Shown here: piece after piece, positions 23,951 through 34,700 of the stretch | How positions within the stretch are numbered: the stretch's first letter is position 1 | How the letters are laid out: every line of letters starts with the position of its first letter | Assembly (NCBI GenBank): GCA_024232355.1 | Contig: JAAEPW010000579.1 | Span: forward strand, 62,001-126,000 | From: Chloroflexota bacterium | GTDB lineage: Bacteria; Chloroflexota; Anaerolineae; B4-G1 | Length of the DNA: 64,000 nucleotides | Direction: 5' to 3' | Program-made: the position numbers and the translations under genes | Notes under the pieces: model-generated | Told to the model about the DNA's origin: nothing | Seen by the model: only the letters and a program-made list of their open reading frames with translations | Database searches by the model: none

Positions 23951-25195
23951 TCATTTCAGTTCACCTATAGGTAGGAGAATGTGAAAGGTACTGCCGGGAA
24001 GCCGATCTTCGTCATGACCTTCGCTTTCCACCCAGATTCTGCCTCCGTGACCCTCGATGATACCTCGGGCGACAGTGAGCCCCACACCCAACCCACCCCC
24101 CTTGAACGCTGTCTTGCTGGAGCGATGAAGGGCTGTATCGTGCAGGATGTAAAAACGATCGAAAATGTGCTCTTGATCTTCCGGCTGTATACCTATTCCA
24201 CTGTCTTGAACGGCGATTTGTATGGTATCTTCGATCTGTTTTCCGGTCACGCGGATTTTCCCACCATCAGGCGTATACTTTACTGCGTTGGTGACAATAT
24301 TCCACAATGCCTGATGAAGCCGTTTTGAATCTCCCATTATTAACGGAAGATTGTCTACCCCCTGAACCTCAAATCTCAGATCACGGTCGGCTGCGATACG
24401 TTCGATATCATCCAGTGTGTGAGTCACCAGAGAGTTGAGAAAGACCGGTCCTATTGACAAGTCCAATTTTTGGGCATCTACTAGGGAAACGTTGAGAATA
24501 TCCCCCACTACCTGGTTCAAACGCCACGTGGCTTCTGTCATCTTGTCGATAATGAAACGTAGAGAACCAGGCTGGTCGGAGGAACCGGGGATGTCTGGGT
24601 TGGTTTGCAGGATCTGGGCATAGCCATAAATGGCAGTGAGAGGGGTGCGAAGTTCGTGACCAGCGATGATGATAAAGTCTGTCTTCATTTTGTCCATTCG
24701 CTGGAGTTCGGCGTTGTTTCGTTCTAGCTCGCGGATTTTCTCCTCCAATCGATCCACCAGCCTGTGACTGTATTCGACCAAATATTCGGCTTTTTCTTCC
24801 GCAGACTCGATCTCTTCCTTTGTCCCTGCCAAGAAGGAACGTACTTGCTCTGGGAACAAGTCTACGTCAATTGGCTTGGAGATGTAACCTGTGCAACCAG
24901 CAATCAGGGCTCGTTCCCGATCTCCTTGCATTGTGGCGGCGGTAACAGCCACAATGGGTATCTCTTGCAAATCCTCAACGGTCCGTAGCCGGGTCGTTAC
25001 CTCATAACCATCCAACCCACTGATATTAATGTCCATCAGGATCATATCGGGCAACTCACTCTTGGCTATCTCAATAGCAGAGAGACCATCTGAGCTAGTG
25101 ACGACATGAAAGCCTTCGCTCTCAAGCACACGCCGCACCAGTATCTCGCTGGATGGGTCGTCTTCTACGTAGAGAATTTTGACTTTTTGTTCCAT
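23951..25195 (-). CDS. Receiver domain/histidine kinase
   Basis: A 414-residue soluble protein starting MEQKVKILYVEDD. The longer frame begins upstream of the predicted -10 box and is rejected. Residues 5-122 are a receiver with the phospho-acceptor in LMDINISGLDGYE (about Asp54), VAVTAAT and SKPID. A coiled coil follows (125-170), then HisKA with the H-box GHELRTPLTAIYGY (about His180) and HATPase_c with N-box NIVTNAVKYTPDGG, QDSGIGI and GGGLGVGLTVARGI. With the receiver at the front it can take phosphate from, or be gated by, another kinase. It has no sensor domain, so input must come from partners such as those encoded upstream. Confidence 0.9.
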   Translation of the reverse strand: MEQKVKILYVEDDPSSEILVRRVLESEGFHVVTSSDGLSAIEIAKSELPDMILMDINISGLDGYEVTTRLRTVEDLQEIPIVAVTAATMQGDRERALIAGCTGYISKPIDVDLFPEQVRSFLAGTKEEIESAEEKAEYLVEYSHRLVDRLEEKIRELERNNAELQRMDKMKTDFIIIAGHELRTPLTAIYGYAQILQTNPDIPGSSDQPGSLRFIIDKMTEATWRLNQVVGDILNVSLVDAQKLDLSIGPVFLNSLVTHTLDDIERIAADRDLRFEVQGVDNLPLIMGDSKRLHQALWNIVTNAVKYTPDGGKIRVTGKQIEDTIQIAVQDSGIGIQPEDQEHIFDRFYILHDTALHRSSKTAFKGGGLGVGLTVARGIIEGHGGRIWVESEGHDEDRLPGSTFHILLPIGELK

Positions 25196-25233
25196 AAAGT
25201 ACTTGACCCTCTTGGTTGCTTGGGATAGAGTAG

Positions 25234-25261
25234 ATTGTAGCACATTTCAGTCAATCTGCAA
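25234..25261 (-). promoter_or_regulatory. Possible promoter of the receiver/histidine-kinase gene
   Basis: Minus-strand TTGCAG (25256-25261), 16-base spacer and TACAAT (25234-25239), giving a leader of about 30 bases. The -35 box is only a partial match. Confidence 0.5.
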
Positions 25262-25262
25262 T

Positions 25263-25282
25263 CGTTGAACTGCCGTTCAACG
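25263..25282 (-). terminator. Short hairpin after the threonine-synthase/receiver gene
   Basis: CGTTGAAC (25263-25270) pairs with GTTCAACG (25275-25282) around a four-base loop, 20 bases after the stop codon. The T-run that should follow is weak, so termination may be partial. It overlaps the promoter region of the next gene. Confidence 0.45.
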
Positions 25283-25301
25283 ACGAGTATTGTTTTTGCG
25301 T

Positions 25302-27011
25302 TCACGATGCCCGTTTCAGGATCTCCTCCAGCAGTTCTTCGTCAGTAAAGTCGCCTTTCTGCATCAGCATATCCGTTTGACTGCCAAGACGTTTACGTTC
25401 GGCGACGGTCAACTCTTTGGCCGAGATGACGATCACCGGCACGTCGGTCAATTGCTCGTCCGACTTGAGCGCCTCCAATACCTCAAAGCCGTCCATACCC
25501 GGCATCATCAAGTCCATCAGGATAACGTCTGGTCGTTCGCGGCGCACCATGTCGAGACCTGATGCTCCGTCAGACGCCTCAAAAATCCGGTACTCGCCGC
25601 GCGTTTGCAGGATGCGTCTCAGCAACAATCTGGCCTGGGGGTCATCTTCCATGATGGCAATGCTCCGTACACGTCCGTCGAGTTGCTCCAACGACCCCAA
25701 CAATCCCTCCTCCACGGCTTTGCTTCTGACTTGCGGTGCTCCTTCTGTTTCTGTGGGCATTTCGACCGTTCGCGCCCATTCATCACCCAATAAGTGCTTT
25801 TCGACCGGAAAGGTATGCCCAGAACAATTGACAACGATGACTTGATCGCGCTTTATGACGCCTTCGCTGAGCAATTTAAATACGGCAGCAAAGGCCGCCG
25901 CCGATGCCGGTTCCATCGAGATGCCGTCCAACTTGGCCATGACGTGCATTGCACGGAATGTTTCTTCATCGGTGACCGCTGTAAAAGCCCCCCCATGATC
26001 ACGAACGGCTCGAGATAAATACTTGTAAGCCGGGCCAGGAGTGCCGGTAGCAATGGTAATGACTCGGGTTTGTGGGTTGAGAACCGGCTCAGCCTCTTCC
26101 AGTCCTTTGTCGAAAGAATGGACCATCGGCGCACAGCCAGAAGCCTGGACATTGGCCAGCTTGGGCATTCGGTCCACCAGCCCCATTGCAAACATTTCCT
26201 CAAAAGCTTTCCACACGCCCACCGGCCCCATGCCGCCACTGACAGCCTGAAAGTACCAATCAGGTGAGCGCCAAGGGGTGCTTTTGCCATCTATGGGAGG
26301 AGCAGGGCCAACCAATGCGGGCAGTTGCTCTGCGATCTCAAAGGCAAGAGTTTTCATAGCCTCTCGGGCCGAGATGCCCCGGATACCCCGATCGAGAAAG
26401 ATGCCCTTGCGGGCTGCAAAATCCGCAGCGACCTTTTTGGTCTGATCATATGTGCCAGTGACTTTGATCACTTCGCTGCCATAGAGCGCCACTTCTTGCA
26501 TCTTTTCAGAGGGCACCAAGCTCGTGAGAAAGGTCCACATCTTGATGCCAGCCTGCGCAGAGTAGGCCGAGTAAGAGATCGCGACGTTGCCGGTGGAGGC
26601 GACGATGGCCTCGGTAACGCCATGCTCCTTCATCACCGAGATGGCAAGGGACGCCTGCCGATCTTTAAAAGATCCGGTAGGTCCCTGACGCTCATCTTTG
26701 ACGTAAATATGCGGACAACCAAGCATCAACCCCAGATTGACGGCGTGCAGCAGTGGGGTTCCCCCTTCACCTTTGGTCACTTTATAGGTATCGCTGAGAA
26801 GGGGAAGCAATTCCCGATAACGCCACATATCAAAGGGTCGCTCGCGTAGGGTTGCGGGCCACTCCTTTTGTACCGTGTTATAATCGTAGCGGGCATCAAG
26901 CCACTTTCCTCCGCACTGCTCACAAGCTACCTGAGGATTAACGAACAACACACGATGTCCACAATCCGCGCACTCGAGCCAAAATTGATGTTGAAAATTG
27001 TTTTGCGTCAT
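25302..27011 (-). CDS. Threonine-synthase-like PLP enzyme fused to a response-regulator receiver
   Basis: A 569-residue fusion. The N-terminus has a zinc-ribbon-like C14-x2-C17...C30-x2-C33. Residues 60-410 are a fold-type II PLP enzyme of the threonine synthase group: TPLLHAVNLG, the lysine motif GPTGSFKDRQ (Lys116, Schiff base), the STGNVAISYSAYSAQAG substrate loop (about 139), SGGMGPVG and the closing NCSGHTFP. After a linker of about 40 residues a complete receiver domain occupies 450-569: MEDD (454-457), phospho-acceptor in LMDLMMPGMDG (Asp500), VISAKE and QKG (Lys552). Threonine synthase converts O-phosphohomoserine to threonine. A receiver at its end is unusual and suggests phosphorylation-controlled activity or recruitment to the kinases encoded next to it. 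GAGG lies eight bases before the ATG. Confidence 0.88.
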   Translation of the reverse strand: MTQNNFQHQFWLECADCGHRVLFVNPQVACEQCGGKWLDARYDYNTVQKEWPATLRERPFDMWRYRELLPLLSDTYKVTKGEGGTPLLHAVNLGLMLGCPHIYVKDERQGPTGSFKDRQASLAISVMKEHGVTEAIVASTGNVAISYSAYSAQAGIKMWTFLTSLVPSEKMQEVALYGSEVIKVTGTYDQTKKVAADFAARKGIFLDRGIRGISAREAMKTLAFEIAEQLPALVGPAPPIDGKSTPWRSPDWYFQAVSGGMGPVGVWKAFEEMFAMGLVDRMPKLANVQASGCAPMVHSFDKGLEEAEPVLNPQTRVITIATGTPGPAYKYLSRAVRDHGGAFTAVTDEETFRAMHVMAKLDGISMEPASAAAFAAVFKLLSEGVIKRDQVIVVNCSGHTFPVEKHLLGDEWARTVEMPTETEGAPQVRSKAVEEGLLGSLEQLDGRVRSIAIMEDDPQARLLLRRILQTRGEYRIFEASDGASGLDMVRRERPDVILMDLMMPGMDGFEVLEALKSDEQLTDVPVIVISAKELTVAERKRLGSQTDMLMQKGDFTDEELLEEILKRAS

Positions 27012-27045
27012 TGATCATTCCTCTCTCATACGTGATGTATACACA

Positions 27046-27073
27046 ATTATAATCAAAATCTGAAATTTGTCAT
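27046..27073 (-). promoter_or_regulatory. Promoter of the threonine-synthase/receiver gene
   Basis: Minus-strand ATGACA (27068-27073), 16-base spacer and TATAAT (27046-27051). It overlaps the end of the upstream kinase gene, so this gene can be expressed separately from the large sensor operon. Confidence 0.6.
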
Positions 27074-30000
27074 TTACGCCCCGTCGCTTCCATTTGTTTG
27101 AGCGCTGTTGATACATCTGCCAGCAACTCTTGTTGCTCAAAGATACCTTTTTGTAACAGCGCTTCTACTCCTTTGTTCAGCGTGCTTCGTTCTTCGTGCG
27201 TCAGCGTCTTGGCCGTGACAACGATCACGGGGATGGCGCGTGTATCTTTGTTCATCTTGACAGACTCGAGAACGGCAAAGCCGTCTATTTCTGGCATCAT
27301 GAGATCCAAGATGATCACGTCAGGTTGTGCTTTTTTGATGAGATCGATAGCTTCCTTGCCGCCGATAGCTTCGATAACCTCGTATCCATCCTGACTCTCG
27401 ACCATCCGGCGCAAGAGTTTTCGATCCTCCTTCTGATCATCCACAATCAATACTCGGTGTGGGAGAGAATCTTTCTTGTCTAGCCGGGCCAGCGCACTGA
27501 TCAACTCTCTCTCGATAATTGGCTTGACCAGGTAATCCGACGCGCCCAAGCTAACACCGTGATCTTGATCTGCTACGATGGAGCACATAATGACGGGAAT
27601 ATCCTTGGTCTCTGGATCAGTCTTGAGTTCTTGGATCACCTGCCAACCATCCTTTTCGGGCATCATCACATCCAGAGTGATGGCAAAGGGCTTGATTTGT
27701 CGAGCTTTTTCCAGTACCGTCGTGCTTTCGGTGTGACCAATGACTTGGTAGCCCTGTTTGCTCAAATAACGGCGAAATAGCATAATGACGCCGTTGTCGT
27801 CATCCACGCAAAGCACGGTTTTCTGATCAGGCAGTTCCGATTTCTGTTCCGCTTGGCTTGGCTTTTCAACCAGTTTTTCCACCACTTGCTCAGATATTGC
27901 TTCTTCTTCCTCTAGCACTTCATCAGGAGGGCCTGCGATGGGCAATGCGACGTAAAAGGTAGATCCCTTATCAACAATGCTGTTCACCCAGATACGGCCG
28001 CCGTGCATATCCACAAAGTGCTTGGTGATAGAGAGGCCCAACCCCGTACCACCGATAGCGCGCGTACTAGAGCCATCCACCTGGGTAAATTCCTCAAAAA
28101 TGGTGTCTATCTTGTCCTCGGGGATACCGATGCCGCTATCCTTGACCGCAATAATCACTTCGGTGGGAGTTTCCTTGACTCCTACCCGAATAAAACCTTC
28201 CTCTGTGAATTTGGAAGCGTTGCCTACCAGATTGGTGAGTATCTGGCGGACTCGGCGGGGATCTGCGCGTATGATCGGTAGATCCTGGGGAATGGATTGC
28301 TGCAATTCGACGGGCTTGTCTTTGACCAACGCCTTGGCGGTGGATATGACGACCTTGACCACTTCGTGCAGCTTTGTATCTTCAAAAGCGAGTTCCATCT
28401 TGCCCGCTTGGATCTTGGCGATATCTAGGATGCCGTTGATCAACTCTAGTAGGTGTTGCCCACTGTTGTAGACAGCTTCCAGGTCGGTACGCTGCATATC
28501 TGTGAGCGGTCCATCAATGCCCTTGAGGATGACGCGGGAAAAGCCAATGATCGAGTTGAGGGGCGTGCGCAACTCGTGCGACATGTTGGCCAAAAATTGG
28601 TTCTTGAGCCGGTCCATCTCTTGCAACTCTTCGGCTGTTTCTACAGCTTCTTGAAATAAACGAGCGCTTTCCAGAGCCACACTCAGGTTTGTGCCAATGA
28701 TCTCGATAAAGTCTTGGTCTTTCATCGAGTCTTTATCGAACTGGGCAATAGCGAGCACCCCTAACACTTGACCACGAACAACCAAAGGAACGTACACGCC
28801 GGTCTCAATGCCCACATGCTCGGCCAGTTCCGTAGTAGGTTGCGTCTGATATTGAATCGGTGCAGTCAGTACGGTGATATTGTGTCTGTCTATTACCTTG
28901 GAGAAAAGGGTAGGGTTCATCACACGGGTTACTCGCAAATCCTCAGGCAATGGAACGTCATCGCCTTGTCGATCGTGAACCGCAACCGGACAAAGATTTC
29001 TCTCCTCCGCCTCCCAGATAAAGACGGCTGAGGGTCGCTCCAGACGACGGGAAATCACCTCTCCCGCCTGGTGAAGCAACTCGTTCGGATCGAGCGATGC
29101 CGTGGCCGCTTGTTGCACCTCATTGATCAAGGCACGCCGCGTGGCGTCTGCTCGAACCTCTTGGAACAGGCGTGCGTTCGCGATGGCACCCGCCAACTGG
29201 TCAGTCAATGTCTGTAGCACCTTTACGTCTTCGTCAGAAAAGGCCATCTCTTCGGTAGACTGAACGTCCAATACGCCAATCACCTCTTCTCGCACTTTGA
29301 GCGGCAGCCCCAACTCGGAGCGAGTATCGGGGAGATCGGGGTTGACAAAGTGCATCGCGTCATGCCCCACGTCTAGCGCAACACGAGACTCTCCCGTGTC
29401 AGAAACATAGCCGACGATGCCGATTTTGCCGACCGGCAGTTTGTACCCCCGCGCCAGCATACGTTTCCCTCCTTCTGAAGAAGCAGCGTGCAAAACGGCA
29501 TATTCTTTCTGATCATCCAAGAGAAAAACACCCGCGTGGTAGAAATTAAATTGTTCCGAGATGAGATCTACCGTCTCGCGCAGCAATTGATCCGCGTCCA
29601 GAATAGAGGTGGATTCCCGAGCAACCTCGGAGGCGGTAGCCAACTGGGCTGCTCGTTGTTGCGTTTCCTCGAACAGACGGGCATTTTCCAGTGCCAGCGC
29701 CAACTGATCGGCCACAGCGGTGGTGATCTCGATGTCTTCCTGGCTCCAGTGACGCTGTTCGTTTACCTCTTGCAAATCCAGAACGCCTATGACCTCGTCT
29801 CGCCACTTTATGGGAACGACCAGGGCGGAACGGGCATCCATGGATGAGAAATCCAAATCATCCTCTCCGCCGTTCTGTCCATTCCCATCCCAAGTCACGG
29901 CGGTCAGGTCGGGCAGGATGACGGGGATTTCTTGGTCTACGGCCATCTTCATCTCGGGTGTCCAATCTACATCGAGAGATGGGACGCTCCGACTGTGATA

Positions 30001-31761
30001 TTCGGCGTTGAGGTTGGCCTGTCGTTGAGAGATGCGCTCCCACTGTTGGGCGACGTAGGATCGCTGCACCTCTTCTACTTCTTCCAACGCTCGTTGCGTT
30101 CCCTGGAAGAGTCTGGCATTCTCGATGGCAACAGCGATCTGATCGGCCAGGATCTGCAGAACGGCGATGTCATCTTGGCCAAACGCCGACGCCTGTGTGC
30201 TCTGAACGTCTAGGGCTCCAATGATCCGGTCGCCAATTTTCAAGGGAAGCCCCATCTCGGAGCGGGTGTTTCGCAGATCCGGGTTGTCAAAATAGACGGC
30301 GTCCTCTCCCACGTCGAGAGCGATGCGGGGTTCGCCGACGTGGGTGGTCCAACCAATAATGCCTTGCGTCCCCACACGCAGTTTATGCTCCCGCGCTAGC
30401 ATTCGCCGCCCGCCTTCACTACTGGAAGTAGCTGCGGTAAGGACAGCCCATTCTCCCTTTTCATCCACCAAAAAGACGCCAGCGTGATAAATACCCAGAC
30501 TCTCGCTGATCAGGTTTACGGCTCTGTCTAGCAAAGCTTGAGGGTCAAATAGCGAGCTGATCGCCCGCGCCAACTCGGCGGTGGTCTCCAGGTAGCGCGC
30601 CCGGCGCTCGGTCTGGATGTGGGCTGCCTCTAACTCTTGGTGACGTTGTTGGACATCGTCGAGAAGACGGGAGCTTTCGATAGCGTTCGCGATGAGACCG
30701 GCCAACCCCTCCAGGGTATGAACATCCTCCTCAGAAAAGGGGTCTACTCCAGTGCTGTGGATGTCTAGCACACCCAAAATTTGTTCTCCAACTTGGAGTG
30801 GGATCGCCAACTCCATCCGGCTGAGGAAACGGTCATACGTGAACCGGATGGGCTGCCCATGAGAATCTCGACTCTCTTTCCAGGTGACCACTACTTGCTG
30901 GTGTTTTTGCTTGATCGCGGTCGCCACAACGGTTGTCCCGATCAAAGGCACAGGCAAGCTTCTTTGCTTGATGTCATCAGATGCGTGACCGGCTGCGTCT
31001 ACCAGAACAGCCATATCACTGTCAGAATTCAGTGTAAAAAGCCCGACGTGATAAAAATCGAACGCATCGCAGATCAGTTGAACCGCTTGTCGTATGATCG
31101 AAGATGGATCCAAAGAGGCCGAGATTGTACGGCCAATCTCAATACCTGTCCGACCCTGCTGAATTTGCCGGCGGAGGGCGCGCCGTGTTCTCCAGAACGA
31201 AAGGCTAATAACACGGCTGGCCACTGCAATCAGGAAAAGGAAAACAACGTCTTGGAGGACGACGATTGGCCCAATGATGTCAACAAGATTGTCGGCAGTC
31301 ACCAATGCACGAACCATAAGAGCCAGCGTAGTAATCATAGCCCAAAACAAACTGGCGTTTGGCGTGAGCAATAGCGCCGCGGCCGTAATGGGAAGTGCGT
31401 ACAGTATGAACATTGGGCCCGTGATCAAGAGACCCAGCGGTACAAGCAAGGTGATAAAGACCACAATGACGAACAAAAGCAAGTTGATCGTCTGACTGAC
31501 CGTCTGCACAGAGCGTTCTTGTTGGCTGCGCTTGAGCAGGCCATAGATAATGGCGGAAAACAAAAAAGCCTCAAAACCGCGAAGCAGCGCGGTAGAAGCA
31601 GGGTTGGATGTAGTCATCTGGAGAAACGCGATAATCAAATTTACTCCCACCGCAGTCGATGCCAGTATAACGACACTATTGAGCAACGTGTCTAGCAGCG
31701 GTCGAATCCAGGGCAAGTCAACTTTCTGGATGATTAATATTTTGCGTAAATTTTTCACCAT
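27070..31761 (-). CDS. Multi-GAF hybrid histidine kinase with two receivers
   Basis: A 1563-residue protein starting MVKNLRKILI, with GGGAGAA upstream (a TTG ten codons earlier is less likely). Order: six or so membrane helices (15-200), coiled coil, five GAF domains (about 210-1080), HisKA with H-box MSHELRTPLNSIIGFSRV (His near 1060), HATPase_c with NLVGNASKFTEEG, KDSGIGIPEDK and GGTGLGLSITKHF, then two receivers with phospho-acceptors in TLDVMMPEKDG (about 1364) and ILDLMMPEIDG (about 1484). It is the terminal gene of the 32-kb sensor run and one of its two full kinases, so it may collect signals from the output-less sensors. Both receivers keep the conserved Asp, Thr/Ser and Lys. Confidence 0.9.
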   Translation of the reverse strand: MVKNLRKILIIQKVDLPWIRPLLDTLLNSVVILASTAVGVNLIIAFLQMTTSNPASTALLRGFEAFLFSAIIYGLLKRSQQERSVQTVSQTINLLLFVIVVFITLLVPLGLLITGPMFILYALPITAAALLLTPNASLFWAMITTLALMVRALVTADNLVDIIGPIVVLQDVVFLFLIAVASRVISLSFWRTRRALRRQIQQGRTGIEIGRTISASLDPSSIIRQAVQLICDAFDFYHVGLFTLNSDSDMAVLVDAAGHASDDIKQRSLPVPLIGTTVVATAIKQKHQQVVVTWKESRDSHGQPIRFTYDRFLSRMELAIPLQVGEQILGVLDIHSTGVDPFSEEDVHTLEGLAGLIANAIESSRLLDDVQQRHQELEAAHIQTERRARYLETTAELARAISSLFDPQALLDRAVNLISESLGIYHAGVFLVDEKGEWAVLTAATSSSEGGRRMLAREHKLRVGTQGIIGWTTHVGEPRIALDVGEDAVYFDNPDLRNTRSEMGLPLKIGDRIIGALDVQSTQASAFGQDDIAVLQILADQIAVAIENARLFQGTQRALEEVEEVQRSYVAQQWERISQRQANLNAEYHSRSVPSLDVDWTPEMKMAVDQEIPVILPDLTAVTWDGNGQNGGEDDLDFSSMDARSALVVPIKWRDEVIGVLDLQEVNEQRHWSQEDIEITTAVADQLALALENARLFEETQQRAAQLATASEVARESTSILDADQLLRETVDLISEQFNFYHAGVFLLDDQKEYAVLHAASSEGGKRMLARGYKLPVGKIGIVGYVSDTGESRVALDVGHDAMHFVNPDLPDTRSELGLPLKVREEVIGVLDVQSTEEMAFSDEDVKVLQTLTDQLAGAIANARLFQEVRADATRRALINEVQQAATASLDPNELLHQAGEVISRRLERPSAVFIWEAEERNLCPVAVHDRQGDDVPLPEDLRVTRVMNPTLFSKVIDRHNITVLTAPIQYQTQPTTELAEHVGIETGVYVPLVVRGQVLGVLAIAQFDKDSMKDQDFIEIIGTNLSVALESARLFQEAVETAEELQEMDRLKNQFLANMSHELRTPLNSIIGFSRVILKGIDGPLTDMQRTDLEAVYNSGQHLLELINGILDIAKIQAGKMELAFEDTKLHEVVKVVISTAKALVKDKPVELQQSIPQDLPIIRADPRRVRQILTNLVGNASKFTEEGFIRVGVKETPTEVIIAVKDSGIGIPEDKIDTIFEEFTQVDGSSTRAIGGTGLGLSITKHFVDMHGGRIWVNSIVDKGSTFYVALPIAGPPDEVLEEEEAISEQVVEKLVEKPSQAEQKSELPDQKTVLCVDDDNGVIMLFRRYLSKQGYQVIGHTESTTVLEKARQIKPFAITLDVMMPEKDGWQVIQELKTDPETKDIPVIMCSIVADQDHGVSLGASDYLVKPIIERELISALARLDKKDSLPHRVLIVDDQKEDRKLLRRMVESQDGYEVIEAIGGKEAIDLIKKAQPDVIILDLMMPEIDGFAVLESVKMNKDTRAIPVIVVTAKTLTHEERSTLNKGVEALLQKGIFEQQELLADVSTALKQMEATGRK

Positions 31762-31794
31762 ACCCAATTCTCCCACGTTGTTTCCGAACAACGC

Positions 31795-34700
31795 TCACTC
31801 TTTTTCTTGTTCGCCGCTTTCCGCGGGCTGTTCCAGCCCAATGGCATCTGGAGCACTCTCTTGTTTTTGGCGAGGCTTGACAATCAAGCGTACCAACGCC
31901 CGGTCAGTTTGCAGAGTCTGACCCAATTCATCAACAGCTGTCTTTAGAATAGCTGCAACGTTGGAGGAACGGCGAATCTTGGTCGTGATCTCGTGGATTC
32001 GGCGTTCCTGTTCGGCCCGTCGTTGGGTTTCTTGTAACAAGCGGATGTTTTGCAGCGCCACGGCAGCCTGGTCTGCTATCGCCTGGAGCACTTCGACATC
32101 TTGAGCACTAATCTCGGGCATATTTGCGGGGCGGCTGACGGCGATGACGCCCGCTGCCTCGGTCCCGACAAAGATCGGTGTTTCCAACAAGCGACCAAGG
32201 GAATTTCGTGCCCCTGGACTCATATCGGCGGCCTGATCGCTGTTAGCGACGTCGTTGATTACAATTGGACGCCGAGTGAGCACAACTTGAACGGCAGGAT
32301 TGCGAAGCCGGGCATCTAGCGGCACTTTGGTCAGGATCATATCCTCACTGACCCCGGTGCCTGCAAGACCGTTCAACGTTTGTGTCTGCTTGTCTACCAA
32401 TGCCAGCCAAGCACTGGTATAGCCCAGTTGTCCAACCAGAACGTGGGCCAATGACTGGAATGTTTCCTCCAGCCCTCCCAATTGGCTGATAATCTCACCG
32501 ACGCGATAGAGCACTTCTGTTTGAGCCAACGCGGTCTCTGTTTCGATGAACAAACGAGCATTCTGCAAAGCGATAGCGGTCTGGCTGGCAATAGATGTCA
32601 ATAGCTCCTGGTCGCGCTCAGCATACTCGTGGGCCGTCTCGCTCTGGACGGCAATTACGCCCAGCACCTGGTCACCGACCACCAATGGTACTCCTAACCA
32701 GGACAAAGCAGTCATCCCAATCATTGCAACTCCCTGCTCCTCCAACCACCGGTCCACTCCTTCTTCAATGAGCAACGTCTGCTTGTTTTGGATGACATGT
32801 TCAGTGAGACCCTCTCCCAACTGGCGTGATTGCCATTCAACTCGTTCGTCATTTTCAACGGCTAGGGGGAATGAGACAATTCTGGTCACGGGATCATAAA
32901 ATGCAATGTAAAAGTTTCTAGTGTTCAACAGGCGGGACGCCCCCCAGTAGGTCTCTTCCAGCACCGTTGCCACATCGAGGCGAGCGGCAAGAGATTGGGC
33001 CAATTCGTTCAAAATTTGCCGATGCTGAGCAGATTTTTGCGTCTCGGCAAAGTGTTGGGCGTTTTCCAGGGCCAGCGCTACTTGATCGCTGACGGCCTCG
33101 ATCAAGGCCACCTCGTTGGGCGACCATCCATGACCTCCGTTGGTTTCCTGAATACCGAGACTGCCAATGATCTGGTCGTTCAGTCTGATCGGTGTCGCCA
33201 GGGTTTTGTCTCGTCCACCTTCAGAGATCATCTCCGATTCAACGTGCGAGATCGTTTCACCCTGAATCAGAGCCATATCGAGGGCCGATGCCGGCAATTT
33301 CTCCACCTGCGTGACGTCAATGCGGTCATATACATAGTTCAATGAGTGATCCGCTTCCAGTTCAGCCCAGGCGGAGGTGCTATACTTGCCATAGAGCAAA
33401 CTGAGTTCACGTAGTTGATCCTCAGTGCGCTCTGCCAGACGAGCATTATCGATGGCCACGGCCAACTGGTCAGCCAGCGTTTGCAAGGCGGTTATGTCGT
33501 TGTCGGTAAAGGCTGCTTCTTGAGTATCCTGAACGTCCAACACTCCGATGGTGCGGCCACGAACGTTCAGCGGCAGTCCCATTTCGGAACGCGTGTTTGG
33601 CATATCGGGGTTATCAAAATATACGGCGTCTTCTCCTACATCAAGAGCGATGCGGGGTTCACCCGTCGCTGCAACGTTACCGACGATACCGACCTTGCCA
33701 ACCGACAATCTGTGGCCCCGTTCCAGCATACGTTGTCCACCTTCTGAGGACGCGGCACGCAGAATGGCGTACTCGCCTGGATCATCTACCAAAAAGACTC
33801 CCGCGTGATAGAATCCAAATCTCTCAGAGATGAGGCGTACTGTTGTGTCGAGCAGCCGGTTTACGTCGAGGATGGCGGCAGCCTCTCGAGACACCTCGGC
33901 CCCTACCTGAAGCTGTGCAGTCTGGCGTTCCAAGCTGTCGGTGTATCGTTCCAACTCTGCGAGCGCTCTTTGTAGTGCTTTTTCCGCTTGTTTGCGTTCA
34001 GTGATATCGATAATCACAGCGATGGTTCCATGAAAGCTGCCATCAGCTCCCGTAAAGGGCGACCCCGATACGAGAATGTTTAGCGTGCTGCCGTCCTTGC
34101 GACGTAACGCAGTCTCATAGTGACTGTGCGTGCCTTGATCTCTTCTCTCTTGCGTTTGTCCCTGATACCCGGCGAATTCCGAGGCATCCGCTAACTGGGA
34201 GAGATTGACGCCTACCAACTCGTCTTGAGTGTAACCCAACATCTCGGCAAAAGCAGGATTGGCAAAGACCAGAGTTTCGTCGGGATCTGAAATACCGAGG
34301 CCAACAACCCGAGATTCCGCCACAGCATGGTAGCGCTGCTCGGCCTGACGCATAGCCTCTTGCGTTCGCTGGCGCTCGATCAACTCTTGCTGCATTGTGT
34401 CGTACAGTTGGGCGTTTCGGATCGCCACCGCAATTTGATCGGCCATGGTCTCTATAACCATAATGTCGGCACCGTCAAAGGCATTGAATTTGTCACCTTG
34501 GAGATCGAGCACGCCGATAAGTTTATTTCCGATCTTGATCGGCACAGAAAGCTCCGACTTTGTTTCTTCGTTTATCTTGCGCACATAATGGGGGTTTCTG
34601 TCCACGTCACCACTGATTTGCGGTTCGCCGGTCGCTGCTGCACGTCCTATCATTCCTTCCCCAACAGCCAGGGACAGATCCTCTGGGAATGTGTCAACAT

